NCBI GenBank assembly: GCA_943735955.1 | Contig: OX030956.1 | Location: 8,652,105 to 8,716,104, forward strand | DNA from: Piscicola geometra | Lineage: Eukaryota > Annelida > Clitellata > Hirudinida > Piscicolidae | DNA: 64,000 nt | Direction of reading: 5' to 3' | In this document: positions 32,531 through 45,452 of the stretch, in pieces | How positions within the stretch are numbered: the stretch's first letter is position 1 | Layout of the letters: each line of letters begins with the position of its first letter | Position numbers and translations under genes: made by a program | Notes under the pieces: model-generated | Seen by the model: the letters and a program-made list of their open reading frames with translations, nothing else | Database searches by the model: none | Told to the model about the DNA's origin: nothing

Positions 32531-34553
32531 TAGCTAAAGACGGTGTAAATTATGTAAAATGAATGTTAGATAAAAGTTCTCTAAATGAAATATCAAACTT
32601 TATGCGGATAAAGAGAAACTATGTGTGAAATGTACCATAAAACAATCTAGTTTTTTATAAACTTCAAACTATTTAATCCATTTTTTTCATGCACCTAATT
32701 GCGTAATTAACCAGTTTTATTCGATTTTTCACATTATTCTATATATGATGGTCATATTTGTAAAATTAGACTTGATTGATTTAATACGAAACAATCTTTA
32801 GACTTTTTTCATTAATTTTTTTATATATTTACATTTTTTAATTATTTCATTTCTGTGTTATGCTATTTTTTAATCTACGGCACCTACCAATGCTACCACC
32901 TGGTAGCAAAGTCATATTTCGTCGAAAACATTTGGATTTTAAAAATGTATTGTATATATTGGCTACTTGAGTTATAAATAAAAGATGTTTGAAAGTTGAA
33001 AAATGTCGTTTAAAAAATTCGCGGTAGAATAAAGGTTAATAAATAAATAACCTATTTTTATATTTATAACACTAGCCAACAGCCATTTGTGTGTCTAAAT
33101 ATTTTTAAACTTATTTTATATGAAATTGATACCCTGAATTCAAACATGGCAGTAGTTTTTTCTAGCAGTTCGATTTTTTCCGATTTTCCCCAGAGGGAAA
33201 GACTCAGGTCTGCTAGGTCAAGAGATGTAGTTGCACAGAGCTACAAAATCACCTTTATTCGTGTGAGTTAAAACATCAAAAAAAAAATTCTCGTCTTCAA
33301 ATAGTTCTGGTAGTTAGTGAAAGTTTGGTATCACCACTATTTCTGAATGAGTAACCGTGTGTCTAGCAGAAACTGAACCAGAATGAGTCTACTTACTATG
33401 GCAATTTCGTTTGATTTCAATAATATTCATAAGAAAAAATTAACAATTTTTAAAATAGATTTAAGTTTTTTTCGAAACTATTGGCAATGCTAAATTTCAA
33501 AGTATTTTATCTTCCAGTAGTCACTGTTGTAAATGTTGTTCACACGTCTTACAGATCCAGTGTGGTACTCATGTTTTATCCTAATTATCAAGTTTAACAT
33601 CATAGTAACCGAGATAAGCTTTCTTCATAAAATCACTCACAGTTGTTCTGTTTTCTTTTCATTTGTATTCTCCGCAAAGATAGCATAACACATCAGGATT
33701 ATTTTTAAAAAAACTTTTTTAGTTGAAATCAATTTATTTATTATTTAAAAATGCAAATATAATAATTTTAAAATATATTTTTCAAGTTTAATACAAAAAA
33801 TATATATTTCTGTTGCGCAGTGTTATTAAATATTGCAAAATATGGAGTAAAAACTGAAGATTAAAATGCAAATTATCTGAAAAACTAGAGCTGATAGAAG
33901 AAAAAGGATTTTATATTTGAAATCAGCACCTCAAATAGAGATAAAATCAGTTTTTAAATTCAAAATAAATATGTTTTTGTTTTGGCTTATGTATTCTTTA
34001 TTGTTCAAGGCTTGACAGGCGCAAGCCATTTCAAAAATTACATTTTACAACTAAAATTGACTTTCTAACACTTGGGTCTTTCGTTATTTAGATTGAAACG
34101 TCAATACGATAAATTAAAATGGCTAATCATATCAAGAATACGCTGAGAAAATTCCTAGAACTCATACGTAAACCATAAGATTTCCGGCACTTCTACAAGA
34201 TGCGCCACTCACTGACCTTCTGTGCATAGCTACTTGTGAGGCTTCTATTGGAAGTTCAGAAACCCAAAATTCTCCACTTCAGAAAATTTCTTTAATGAAA
34301 TTTCCAAATTTTTCAATGAAAAATAAAATTACAGATGCATATTCTTTCTTTAAAACATTTTACGTTTTTCATCTTGATACGTCATCATACATAATAAATA
34401 ACCTTTAGTTCTATAAAAATTTCATTTATTAATATTAAAAACTAACTAAATTTGGAGGGAAATGAATAATTATATAAAAATAAATGTATGAAATAAAAAA
34501 AAGTCAGTTATCTTGCGAAAAAAATTGAAGGAAACACGTGTAAAAACTGTCAT
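32531..34553. other. AT-rich region without a recognisable gene
   Basis: Long A/T runs and short ORFs without family signals. 33990-34240 contains a diverged copy of the SINE body found at 36385-36620 (shared TTTATTGTTCA...CGCA.GCCAT and a TGCGCCACTC piece). Confidence 0.55.
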
Positions 34554-34583
34554 TTGAGACAAGAAAGTTCCACACACATTTCA

Positions 34584-35831
34584 ATGAAGCAGTTCTTTTT
34601 TTATGTTCTTCAAGGACTCTTTTTATGCATTGAAACATCAAGCCAGAACTCTAGAACTCACGCAGTTCTGAGTGGAGGGATTGTCATATCATTGGAAAGA
34701 GAAGATTTAGATACATTTGTGAACTTTGTGGAAAACCACATAAATAAGAAGCGCACTCACCAAATTCTGTTGATCTTGAAGGATCAAATAGCTAATAAAT
34801 TTGAACTTATAAAAGACTTAACAGTGAGGCACTGCAACATCATTGCTTCTAGCGAGGATGTCATCAACATTCAGCTGGAAACAGACGAAGATGTCAAACG
34901 ACGAACTGAGAGTGTAGGCAACAAAATCAGCGTCATTCAGATTTACGGCATTCCAGAGAGCACAGTGAAGGTGCAAGCCCAGTCACCGTATGATGTGTAC
35001 GTTCTATGCCACTCCTTCGTTAAGGAAGAGTGGAAGATTACACCGGCGGACGATGACACGTCTCCCAGTCTTATCCACTTGCGGGTTAATAGCCCCTACA
35101 GTTTCAGCATCAACATAATGGCTAATGGACAACTCTTGAACAAAAATTTAATATTTTTTTCAATTAGGAATATTGATACGAACGTCTCCATAACTCAAAA
35201 AGGGCGCATAAACAGATTCATTTTCGGAAAGCCAGATGTCGTTTTTGGCTACATGCAATTAGTGACAGGCTCAAGGCGCTACTTCACGCACTTAATATCC
35301 ATCTCAGGAGACTATAAGAAAGCTGAAAGAACCAACAGGTTTTACTACTCCAACCTTATTGAGAAAGAACACAAGCAGATGAAAGCAGACTTTGCTTTCT
35401 CAGGAATTTTCAAAACAGCAGACGTCTCAAATACGGAAAGGTATGGGGTTCAAACGGAATTCGCTAACGGAGAAACCATAGAAATCGGTAAAGTATTCAT
35501 TAATTTTTACCTTTACACGCCTCTGCACCTTGTGAACATTGTGACGGTCAAGGTGGTTCTGAAGAACGAAGATGTGAAATATGAGACTTTCTTCTACTTC
35601 GTCAACTCTGTACCGCCTATCCTTGATAAGTATCCATTGAATGTAGATGATACAAAAGACGAAAGCTTTGACTACATCCTCAATAAATTCTCAACCACCG
35701 AATTCGAATACAAGCCTGAAAGCGTTGTAACAAAGGGTATATCTTCAATAGCTACTGCTCTTAGAAACAACTTTTGCTTCACTTTTGTCTTTGGCGCAAT
35801 TTTTTTTAATAAATTAAAATTTATATTCTAA
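34584..35831 (+). CDS. Orphan intronless ORF, predicted secreted or GPI-anchored
   Basis: A 415-codon frame of normal, non-repetitive composition, the only long one in the window that is neither a repeat nor a known family. I do not recognise it. The start at 34584 (MKQFFFYVLQGLFLCIETSS) gives a short basic start plus hydrophobic core, like a signal peptide; the upstream frame opens at 34554 but lacks this. The body is mixed alpha/beta with few cysteines and many Lys/Asp/Asn; it includes TVKVQAQSPYDVYVLC and LIHLRVNSPYSFSINI, which look like beta strands. The C-terminus ends in a hydrophobic stretch (FCFTFVFGAIFF) with a short basic end, compatible with a GPI-anchor signal or tail anchor. AATAAA overlaps the last codons. 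It lies alone between transposon relics, so a retrogene or a domesticated element protein is possible. Confidence 0.6.
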   Translation: MKQFFFYVLQGLFLCIETSSQNSRTHAVLSGGIVISLEREDLDTFVNFVENHINKKRTHQILLILKDQIANKFELIKDLTVRHCNIIASSEDVINIQLETDEDVKRRTESVGNKISVIQIYGIPESTVKVQAQSPYDVYVLCHSFVKEEWKITPADDDTSPSLIHLRVNSPYSFSINIMANGQLLNKNLIFFSIRNIDTNVSITQKGRINRFIFGKPDVVFGYMQLVTGSRRYFTHLISISGDYKKAERTNRFYYSNLIEKEHKQMKADFAFSGIFKTADVSNTERYGVQTEFANGETIEIGKVFINFYLYTPLHLVNIVTVKVVLKNEDVKYETFFYFVNSVPPILDKYPLNVDDTKDESFDYILNKFSTTEFEYKPESVVTKGISSIATALRNNFCFTFVFGAIFFNKLKFIF

Positions 35832-36340
35832 TTATTAAAATATTTTTCTTTTGAACTCTTTTGAAAACTGAAAAAGAGATTTAGACACTTTCATTTAAAA
35901 ATAATTATGAAAGTGTTGAAATCAATACTTTTTTCCAATCTATTTAGTGTGGTCATAAAGTTATTTCCAGTATAATTCAATCAATCAAATAAATTTCTAT
36001 AGTTCATTTAAAAAAGGTCATCTAATATAGGAGTGCTGCATCGCTGCAATGGGTGTCGTTAAGGAATGCATGCGGGCCCCTGACAATAGCTTTGAAGATA
36101 CTTTACAATCTAAGTCTTGAAGCGTAAAATGAAAAATCATTTTTATAAATTATAAGACAAAATTTTCAGACTTAAAAAATCAAAATGTAAAAAGTTAAAT
36201 TGCGAGCTCTTAAATTGGGCCATCATATTCGTTACAGTTCGCCTTCTCCTCGTCCAACTATGCATAGTCATTATCTAGAACCTACCCATCTTTGCCTGTT
36301 GACACGTCTTCAACTTCTTGACGGCCAACCAGCTTCCACC
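35832..36340. other. Short AT-rich gap
   Basis: No gene seen. An 18-bp string GCTGCATCGCTGCAATGG near 36035 also occurs near 20147, which hints at a shared dispersed repeat. Confidence 0.5.
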
Positions 36341-36344
36341 AGGC

Positions 36345-36622
36345 GTGTTTTTTTATATTTCACTTTTTTTTACTTTTTTTATCGTCTTTATTGTTCACAG
36401 CCTGACACACGCAGGCCATGTTACAATGGTTCTGAGAACCATGGTTCTTATGCGCCAAAGTCGCCACTCCACACGACGTACACATCTTTCAATGCATACG
36501 TCGCAAACACCGCATCATATACACTAGGTACATGATAGTTCACGGTTGCTTATCAGGGATTCGGACAGGCAACCTTTGAGTCGCAAGTCCGACGTCTACT
36601 ATCTAAGCCATCCCCGCTCCCG
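36345..36622 (-). mobile_element. tRNA-derived SINE (minus strand)
   Basis: Read on the minus strand from about 36620: tRNA-like head GGGGATGGCTTAGATAGTAG (box A-like) and GCCTGTCCGAATCCCTGAT (box B-like), a body of about 150 bp, then AATAAAGACGATAAAAAAAG as the 3' tail. Head, body and A-rich tail make this the most complete SINE here. The body recurs, diverged, at 33990-34240. Confidence 0.7.
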
Positions 36623-37048
36623 TTTGTCTTGGGCGAGTGTCTCCAGCTTCGCCCAACTCTTCCTATCTTTTTAAGGCAAAGTTGTTACGACTCCAACAGG
36701 ACTTTAATCAAGTATTCATCGATTTGTAAACGACACAAAGCATGGTTGGCTGCTAGAGCATGTTCCATTTTAGTTCGAATCTACCCGAGTCATCTAACAC
36801 TTCTGCGATGAGGCCATCAGTGTCGCATTTAAAAAAACAGAATAGGAGTTCAAAACCACCTTTATTTATTTTTCAACTAATTTATTATAGATTCAATTAA
36901 TAACTTTAATAGACCTATTTATTAAGGGTGAACAGACCCGTAGCCAGAAGGAAGTCAAAGAAAGCTCTGTCTCTCTAACTACATTTTTCAATCTTCATCT
37001 TCACCTTAAACTCAAATTTGCGAGTTTAGTCTAGTTTCAATATTATTT

Positions 37049-37663
37049 GGGGCCATCCATGAAAGACGTCCACAATTTTTTTGTTTTTTTTACCCCCCCC
37101 CCTCCCCCCTTGTCCACTTTTGACTTAACCCCCCCCCCCCCCCCAGTTGTGGACGTCCAAAACATATAATTTACCGAACTTAAATCAATGAATATTTTGG
37201 GGAAATTTACAACAAAATGTGTTTACAAATATTTATTTACAAATTCCAATTATTTTCAGGAAAAATTGTTAATTAAATAATAACTATTCAAAATCGTTTT
37301 AGTAAATCAGTGTAATAAAAATATAATAAAAAAATTATCCACCATCGTTCAATCAACAGAAAATTCTTAAGAATTTTTATTTGAGATTTTATTGTATTTG
37401 ACAAATCAAACTTTAACAACATATTTAAAAAATAATATTCAAGCGTATTAATTATTATTGAACCTATCGTTTCTAAATATAACCTGTTTGTGAAAGATTT
37501 AGGTTTGCATCCCAACTCTTTTGTCATTAAACTAGAAGTATTTTGCACTAAATTTATGCAAAACTACTGCACTCAAAATACACTACGATGTGGATATCCA
37601 CTTTGTCCTAAAACCCTCCCCCCTTGTCCACTTTTTGTGTGGACGTCTTTTGTGGATGACCCC
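37049..37663. mobile_element. Nonautonomous inverted-repeat element with C-runs
   Basis: Left end GGGGCCATCCATGAAAGACG, right end matching on the opposite strand (GGGGTCATCCACAAAAGACG), each followed by TCCAC and a long poly-C run then TTGTCCACTTTT. Length about 615 bp. The interior is AT-rich with no transposase motif. No clear target duplication (left flank TATTATTT, right flank TTTTCAGA). Confidence 0.7.
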
Positions 37664-37937
37664 TTTTCAGATTCAACGTTACCATTTATTCATTTGTTTC
37701 AATTTCATGGAAGTTAAATTGAAACAGATAATAATGGCGTCAAGAATATTTTTATGTATTCGCTTTGAACTAGAAATCCACAGAATTTTTTTTAAAAGCA
37801 TATTCGTGGGAAAATGAATGATTTTCAGGGGCTACTTGCAGAAGAAGGAAATTGTGACACTAGGTTTGTGGCGAGAAATGGAGATCATTAAAACTGCATA
37901 TACTTGGAAGAGGTTGTCACGAAATCGAGATCAAAGC

Positions 37938-38275
37938 ATGGCGGTGATTCTGGGGGGGGGGGATCTTGGGGTCCGGACCCTCCCACTTTTATTAAAGGGG
38001 TCTGCCTTAATGTGGACCTCTCCCTTTTTCCTATAAAAACATTTTAAACTTTTGTTCTGATGCGAACAGAATTTTTCATAGTAATACATTGTGAGTATGT
38101 GTAGTTATAGTTATATCTGTCTAAAACAAAACTATTCATTGCTTACTTGAATATTCGTATCAAAACAGAAATTTAAAAGGTTTTTTGTCTGGATCCCAGG
38201 ACCCCCAAAGATAGCCCATGCTGGGTAGGACCTCCCCAAGATTTGCAGCAGATCGCCATCCCTGGATCAAAGGTA
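37938..38275. mobile_element. GATCCTGGGGG-family element, copy 2
   Basis: Left part GCATGGCGGTGATTCTGGGG with GGGGTCCGGACCC, right part GGATCCCAGGACCCCCAAAG then GCCCATGCTGGGTAGGACCT and GATTTGCAGCAGATCGCC. Longer than the other copies because of an AT-rich centre. Same family as 32374 and 60335. Confidence 0.6.
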
Positions 38276-39420
38276 GGATCGCACAAATAACAGCAGCTTT
38301 CACAAAAGTGAAACCTCTCTGGAGGACACTGACGAAGGCTTGAGAAAAGTGGTTTATCTCAACGAGTAACGGCTATATTAAGCCAGTGCTTTATCGAACC
38401 AGTTACTTGTTTTTAAAGGCACAGAGCTTGAAAACAATGGTTTTGCTAGCGTCGTTTGAGAATAATGCTGAATCTGATGGTGCTAAGATGGTGGTCAGTC
38501 TAGCAATCAGTCCTACCAATGTCTTAGTCTTGTTTGTCTTTCGTCTTCCGGATAAGTCGAAACCGATAAGTTGCTGGTGTTTTATAGCCATTATAGAGGT
38601 CTAAACTAAACTTGATTAGGGTTCAGCCAGGTTTGTATTTACGAGTGAATAAACCGGAGAATGTGTTGGCGATGAGAGGTTTTTGGCATGGCAGTGTAAA
38701 GGCATTGATTGTTTGATTCCTCGCTGATTTCAACCGGAGCTTTTGATAATTGTCCTATCATTCAATCACTTGGGAGCCCAAACAGCTTGTCGACATTGCA
38801 GAGTTAACGTCTGCTTCACGTCTCAATAGTGATGGGCATAGTTTAACTAAATAGTTTCAAACTAATAGTTTAACTATTTTTTTCGTTTCTTGCATAGTTT
38901 AAGTAAAATAATATACTTTAGTTAAAATGACAATTTAACTAAAGTATTCCAGTTTACAACTAAATAGTTTAACTGAAATATTTTAGTTAGCCCTTTTTTA
39001 AATGATGAATTTTAATTTTTTTAAATGCAATACAGTTGAAGTTTTTTATATTTTTCAAACCAAGTAGGGGAGACCGGGGCAAGATGACGAAGGTCTTATA
39101 CTTTCAGTTTTTCAATAGTAAAGATCATGAAACGAACACTACTGGCTCTCCTACCTCCCTTTCTTTAAACAATAGTATGCAAACGCTGAAATCACTGTTT
39201 TTGTTTTAGTTGTGAAGCTTGGATTGTTTTCCGCGGTCACGTATAACTTTTATGCACGTTTAAATGAATACTGCTGCCGAAATAGGTAACATACTTCTAT
39301 AAATAACTCTAATAACGATCAATTTACTTCTACAGCTTCCTTTTAGGCGCAGAAGATTTATACTTTTCGATCCACGGATGAAGGGTGACGAGCCAAGAAC
39401 CCTTCAACAAACCCTCTTTT
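38276..39420. other. Unassigned sequence with transposon-end motifs
   Basis: Includes a second hAT-like start (GTGATGGGCATAGTTTAACT, 38829 on, with repeated AAATAGTTTAACT) and GGGGAGACCGGGGCAAGATG near 39067, a string of the kind seen at transposon ends. No convincing gene. Confidence 0.45.
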
Positions 39421-39424
39421 TACA

Positions 39425-39578
39425 CCATTTGAAATTAATAATTATGGCTAAGATAATGATAATGATGATTGTGATGATAATCATGATGATGAGGGTGATA
39501 AAGATGATGATGAGGAGGACAAGGGTGATGATGATGAAGAGGGTAAGGATGATGATGATGATAATGATGATGATGATA

Positions 39579-39627
<49 letters not shown>

Positions 39628-39815
39628 GGATGAGGATGAGGATGAGGATGATGATGATGATGATGACGATGATGATGATGACGATGATGATGATGATGAT
39701 GATGATAATGATGATGATGATGATGCTGACGATGATGATGTTGCTGATAATGATGATGATGATGGTGGTGGTGGGGGTGGTGGTGATGATAGTGATGGCG
39801 ATTAGGATAATGATA
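39425..39815. repeat. (GAT)n microsatellite
   Basis: Imperfect GAT array with GAG and GAC variants. Poly-Met, poly-Asp and poly-Ile readings are artefacts. 39816-40600 beyond it shows no gene. Confidence 0.95.
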
Positions 39816-40604
39816 ATAATGAAAGCTTCTACATGCACCTTAGTGGCAGTGTTTGGTATGTGGCCTGGTGCTGATGATGATGACGACGTGTGTCTGTGTG
39901 CGCTTGTGTGTGTCTGTATGTGTAAGGGTGTGGGTGTGTGTTTGTTTGAACCCGAAGGGCTAGTATAAACTGTCTCAGAAATGTTTGAAAGAGACAAACG
40001 AATGAAGAACCAATGAGTGAAGAGATAAATTCTAGATTTTGTACTTTACTAACTCGAGAAACAGATGGGTGTAGAAATGAAGGCATAGATGGATAAGTGG
40101 ATGGAGAAGAAGAATAGAGAATGGCTAGATGAGCGGGGCAACAGGCTTGTTTGGAATGTGTCATTATCGACTCAAGCGCATAATGAAGTGACTGTTTAAC
40201 ATTACTTTTTGTGCATTGAGCAATTTTTACGTTGTTATAACAGTGCTCGTGTTTGTTTCTTCTAATTTTAATAAAGAAAAAAGTTTAACCAATTTCAAGT
40301 CAATCTAATGTCGATCAATGAGTTAATCTCGATCAGACATGAGCCTGAAACAAGGCGAATGTCGAAGCTATGATAATCTATCGATCACCTTTCAAATACC
40401 TGTGTGGACGTTTTAAAGTCTCTTATCACAGCCTGAATCTTATTTGTAATTAAAGTTTTTATTCTCATTTTGATGCGTTATATGTTTCTTATGACAACAA
40501 ATACTGTAAGTTGCGAAGGGAAAAAGCCTTCTGAAAATTAAGCCTCCTTATTAAAGTTATAACATTTATTTTTAGTAACATATTTGTATAGTTCAAATGT
40601 ATTA

Positions 40605-41070
40605 TATTTTATTTAATAAATTTTATTTTACAAATTTAATAAATTTTATTTACAAAATTTAATAAATTTTCTTTAAAAAATTTAATAAATTTTATTTACA
40701 AAATTTAATAAATTTTATTTACAAAATTTAATAAATTTTATTTACAAAATTTAATAAATTTTATTTACAAAATTTAATAAATTTTATTTACAAAATTTAA
40801 TAAATTTTATTTACAAAATTTAATAAATTTTATTTACAAAATTTAATAAATTTTATTTACAAAATTTAATAAATTTTATTTACAAAAATTTAATAAATTT
40901 TATTTACAAAATTTAATAAAATTTTTTTTTTTAATTAAATAAATTTTATTCAAAAAAGTTAATAAATTTTATTTAAAAAAGTTAATAAATTTTATTTAAA
41001 AAATTTAAAAAAAATTATTTTTTAAATTTAATAAATTTTATTTTTTAAATTTAATAAATGCAAAAAAAAT
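40605..41070. repeat. 23-bp AT-only satellite
   Basis: About 18-20 copies of a 23-bp unit (AAAATTTAATAAATTTTATT plus TAC), most regular in the middle and decaying at both ends. Each unit contains near-palindromic AATTTAATAAATT. Confidence 0.93.
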
Positions 41071-41584
41071 TATTTTTACAACTTTAAACATTTTAACAAT
41101 TTTATTTTAACAATTTTATAAATTTTATTTTAAACATTTAATAAACATTTATATATACAAATTAAGCCTCGTATGTGTGAAGATTTACATGATTCAAAAT
41201 TTCATTTTAAGGTCATTCAAATAAGGCCAGGTACAACAACCTAATCAGCGTTTGCAAATGTCTCAAAGTAATTGAAGAAATGTCAAGAATCTGCAGCTTC
41301 TTCACTTCTAAATCGCCTGTAGGCGTTAAGGATGGTCCCAAAATGTCAAGGAGTTCTCAGAAAGTGTTCAGTGTGCTTGTTCGTAATGTCAAATTACCAT
41401 TATGACAAGCATTCATTCATGATCACCGATTCATCGATTATGAACTCAGTATAAAATTTATTCCGTTCTCTATTCACTTTATTAACCCTTCAAGATGCTT
41501 CATGCTTCACAGTGCGAATGCCAAAGTGTTGTTCCATTTATGGGGTACTTGAGGTTATGAAAAGGCTGGGCGTGAATTATCATC

Positions 41585-44500
41585 ATCACCATCACCATTA
41601 TCATCATCATCATTATCGTCATCTAGATCAACATCATCTAGATCAACATCATCTAAATCAACATCATCTAGATCAACATCATCTAGATCAACATCATCTA
41701 GATCAACATCATCTTGATCAACATCATCTTGACCAACATCAGCTAAATCAACATCATCTAAATCAACATCATCTAAATCAACATCATCTAAATCAACATC
41801 ATCTAAATCAACATCATCTAGATCAACATCATCCAAATCAACATCATCTAAATCAACATCATCTAAATCAACATCATCTAGATCAACATCATCTTGATCA
41901 ACATCATCTTGATCAACATCATCTTGATCAACATCATCTAAATCAACATCATCTAAATCAACATCATCTAAATCAACATCATCTTGATCAACATCATCTT
42001 GATCAACATCATCTTGATCAACATCATCTTGATCAACATCATCTAAATCAACATCATCTTGATCAAAATCATCTTGACCAACATCATCTAGACCAACATC
42101 ATCTAAATCAACATCATCTAAATCAACATCATCTAAATCAACATCATCTAAATCAACATCATCTAAATCAACATCATCTAAATCAACATCATCTAAATCA
42201 ACATCATCTTGACCAACATCATCTAGATCAACATCATCTTGATCAACGTCATCTTGATCAACATCATCTTGATCAACATCATCTTGATCAACAACATCTA
42301 AATCAACATCATCTTGATCAACATCATCTTGATCAACATCATCTAAATCAACATTATCTAAATCAACATCATCTAGATCAACATCATCTTGATCAACATC
42401 ATCTTGACCAACATCATCTAAATCAACATCATCTAAATCAACATCATCTAAATCAACATCATCTTGATCAACATCATCTTGATCAACATCATCTAAATCA
42501 ACATCATCTTGATCAACATCATCTTGATCAACATCATCTAAATCAACATCATCTAAATCAACATCATCTAAATCAACATCATCTAGATCAACATCATCTT
42601 GATCAACATCATCTTGACCAACATCATCTAGACCAACATCATCTAGATCAACATCATCTAAATCAACATCATCTAAATCAACATCATCTAAATCAACATC
42701 ATCTAAATCAACATCATCTAAATCAACATCATCTTGACCAACATCATCTAGATCAACATCATCTTGATCAACATCATCTTGATCAACATCATCTTGATCA
42801 ACATCATCTTGACAAATATCATCTAGATCAACATCATCTTGACCAACATCATCTAAATCAACATCATCTAAATCAACATCATCTAAATCAACATCATCTA
42901 AATCAACATCATCTTGATCAACATCATCTTGATCAACATCATCTAAATCAACATTATCTAAATCAACATCATCTAGATCAACATCATCTTGATCAACATC
43001 ATCTTGACCAACATCATCTAGACCAACATCATCTAGATCAACATCATCTAAATCAACATCATCTAAATCAACATCATCTAGATCAACATCATCTAGATCA
43101 ACATCATCTTGATCAACATCATCTAGATCAACATCATCTTGATCAACATCATCTGGATCAACATCATGTAAATCAACATCATCTAAATCAACATCATCTT
43201 GATCAACATCATCTTGATCAACATCATCTTGATCAACATCATCTTGATCAACATCATCTAAATCAACATCATCTTGATCAACATCATCTTGACCAACATC
43301 ATCTAGACCAACATCATCTAAATCAACATCATCTAAATCAACATCATCTAAATCAACATCATCTAAATCAACATCATCTAAATCAACATCATCTAAATCA
43401 ACATCATCTAAATCAACATCATCTTGACCAACATCATCTAGATCAACATCATCTTGATCAACGTCATCTTGATCAACATCATCTTGATCAACATCATCTT
43501 GATCAACAACATCTAAATCAACATCATCTTGATCAACATCATCTTGATCAACATCATCTAAATCAACATTATCTAAATCAACATCATCTAGATCAACATC
43601 ATCTTGATCAACATCATCTTGACCAACATCATCTAAATCAACATCATCTAAATCAACATCATCTAAATCAACATCATCTAAATCAACATCATCTTGATCA
43701 ACATCATCTTGATCAACATCATCTAAATCAACATCATCTTGATCAACATCATCTTGATCAACATCATCTTGATCAACATCATCTAAATCAACATCATCTA
43801 AATCAACATCATCTAGATCAACATCATCTTGATCAACATCATCTTGACCAACATCATCTAGACCAACATCATCTAGATCAACATCATCTAAATCAACATC
43901 ATCTAAATCAACATCATCTAAATCAACATCATCTAAATCAACATCATCTAAATCAACATCATCTTGACCAACATCATCTAGATCAACATCATCTTGATCA
44001 ACATCATCTTGATCAACATCATCTTGATCAACATCATCTTGACAAATATCATCTAGATCAACATCATCTTGACCAACATCATCTAAATCAACATCATCTA
44101 AATCAACATCATCTAAATCAACATCATCTAAATCAACATCATCTTGATCAACATCATCTTGATCAACAACATCTAAATCAACATCATCTTGATCAACATC
44201 ATCTTGATCAACATCATCTAAATCAACATTATCTAAATCAACATCATCTAGATCAACATCATCTTGATCAACATCATCTTGACCAACATCATCTAGACCA
44301 ACATCATCTAGATCAACATCATCTAAATCAACATCATCTAAATCAACATCATCTAGATCAACATCATCTAGATCAACATCATCTTGATCAACATCATCTA
44401 GATCAACATCATCTTGATCAACATCATCTGGATCAACATCATCTAAATCAACATCATCTAAATCAACATCATCTAAATCAACATCATCTAGACCAATATC

Positions 44501-45022
44501 ATCTAGATCAAAATCATCTTGATCAACATCATCTAGATCAACATCATCTAAATCAACATCATCTTGACCAACATCATCTTGACCAACATCATCTAAATCA
44601 ACATCATCTAAATCAACATCATCTAAATCAACATCATCTAAATCAACATCATCTAAATCAACATCATCTAAATCAACATCATCTAAATCAACATCATCTT
44701 GATCAACATCATCTTGATCAACATCATCTAAATCAACATCATCTAAATCAACATCATCTAAATCAACATCATCTAAATCAACATCATCTAGATCAACATC
44801 ATCTTGATCAACATCATCTTGACCAACATCATCTAGACCAACATCATCTAGATCAACATCATCTAAATCAACATCCTCTAAATCAACATCATCTAGATCA
44901 ACATCATCTAAATCAACATCATCTAAATCAACATCATCTTGACCAACATCATCTAGATAAACATCATCTTGACCAACATCATCTAAATCAACATCATCTA
45001 AATCAACATCATCATTATCATG
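41585..45022 (+). repeat. 15-bp satellite, open for 1182 codons (HHLDQ/HHLNQ)
   Basis: About 227 copies of AACATCATCTAGATC and close variants, without a single indel. The plus frame 41512-45060 is open and would encode (HHLDQ/HHLNQ)n after a 28-residue lead and before QFLMKHG. Variants are CTA/CTT (silent), GAT/GAC (silent) and GAT/AAT (Asp/Asn), plus rare changes such as CAACAACATC, CGTCAT and ATTATC. A higher-order duplication is visible: GATCAACGTC at 42241 and 43456 and GATCAACAAC at 42286 and 43501 (both 1215 bp apart), GACAAATATC at 42811 and 44041 (1230 bp). No splice or promoter context supports a gene, so I call it a satellite. A metal-binding His-rich protein cannot be excluded. Confidence 0.9.
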
Positions 45023-45390
45023 ATATGAATTCGCACCAGTTCCTAATGAAGCACGGCTAAACCTGTGAAGCAGCTGCGAACAGAATTCTCAACAACAAAC
45101 ATAAACATTAAAAAAAGTACGATGATAAATAAACAAACACATAGATACAAATGCCACATCCGAAAACACACACAAACAAACAAAAACCAACAGAAATACA
45201 TTCATTTCTACACAAACATAACGCCCACACATTCATAAATACCATCACATCTCTAGCAAGCACACCTATCAATGCAAAAAGACAAACACACAAACACACC
45301 TAGATACAAGCAACCCACAAACAAGCAAACAAACACACAAAAACTGACATTCTGTCGAACAGAACACACCTTGATTACCGGTGACAGCCT
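45023..45390. other. CA-rich stretch upstream of the MS4A-like promoter
   Basis: ACAAACACACA-rich degenerate sequence. Nothing coding seen. Confidence 0.5.
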
Positions 45391-45394
45391 GTGG

Positions 45395-45452
45395 TATATA
45401 AGGGTCTCAGTGGAATGAGAAGCAGTGAACGACAGAAAACCTGCTACTTTAA
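45395..45452 (+). promoter_or_regulatory. TATA box and noncoding first exon of the MS4A-like gene
   Basis: TATATAAG at 45395-45402. About 25-30 bp downstream a short exon would start, ending at a strong donor (ACTTTAA before GTGAGT, 45453). The next acceptor is just before the ATG at 46177 (TTCATCCCAG, 46157-46166). The fit of spacing and splice sites makes this the likely promoter. Confidence 0.6.

Noticed and set aside
39404..39997. 196-197-aa ORFs on both strands
   Set aside because: (GAT)n translation.
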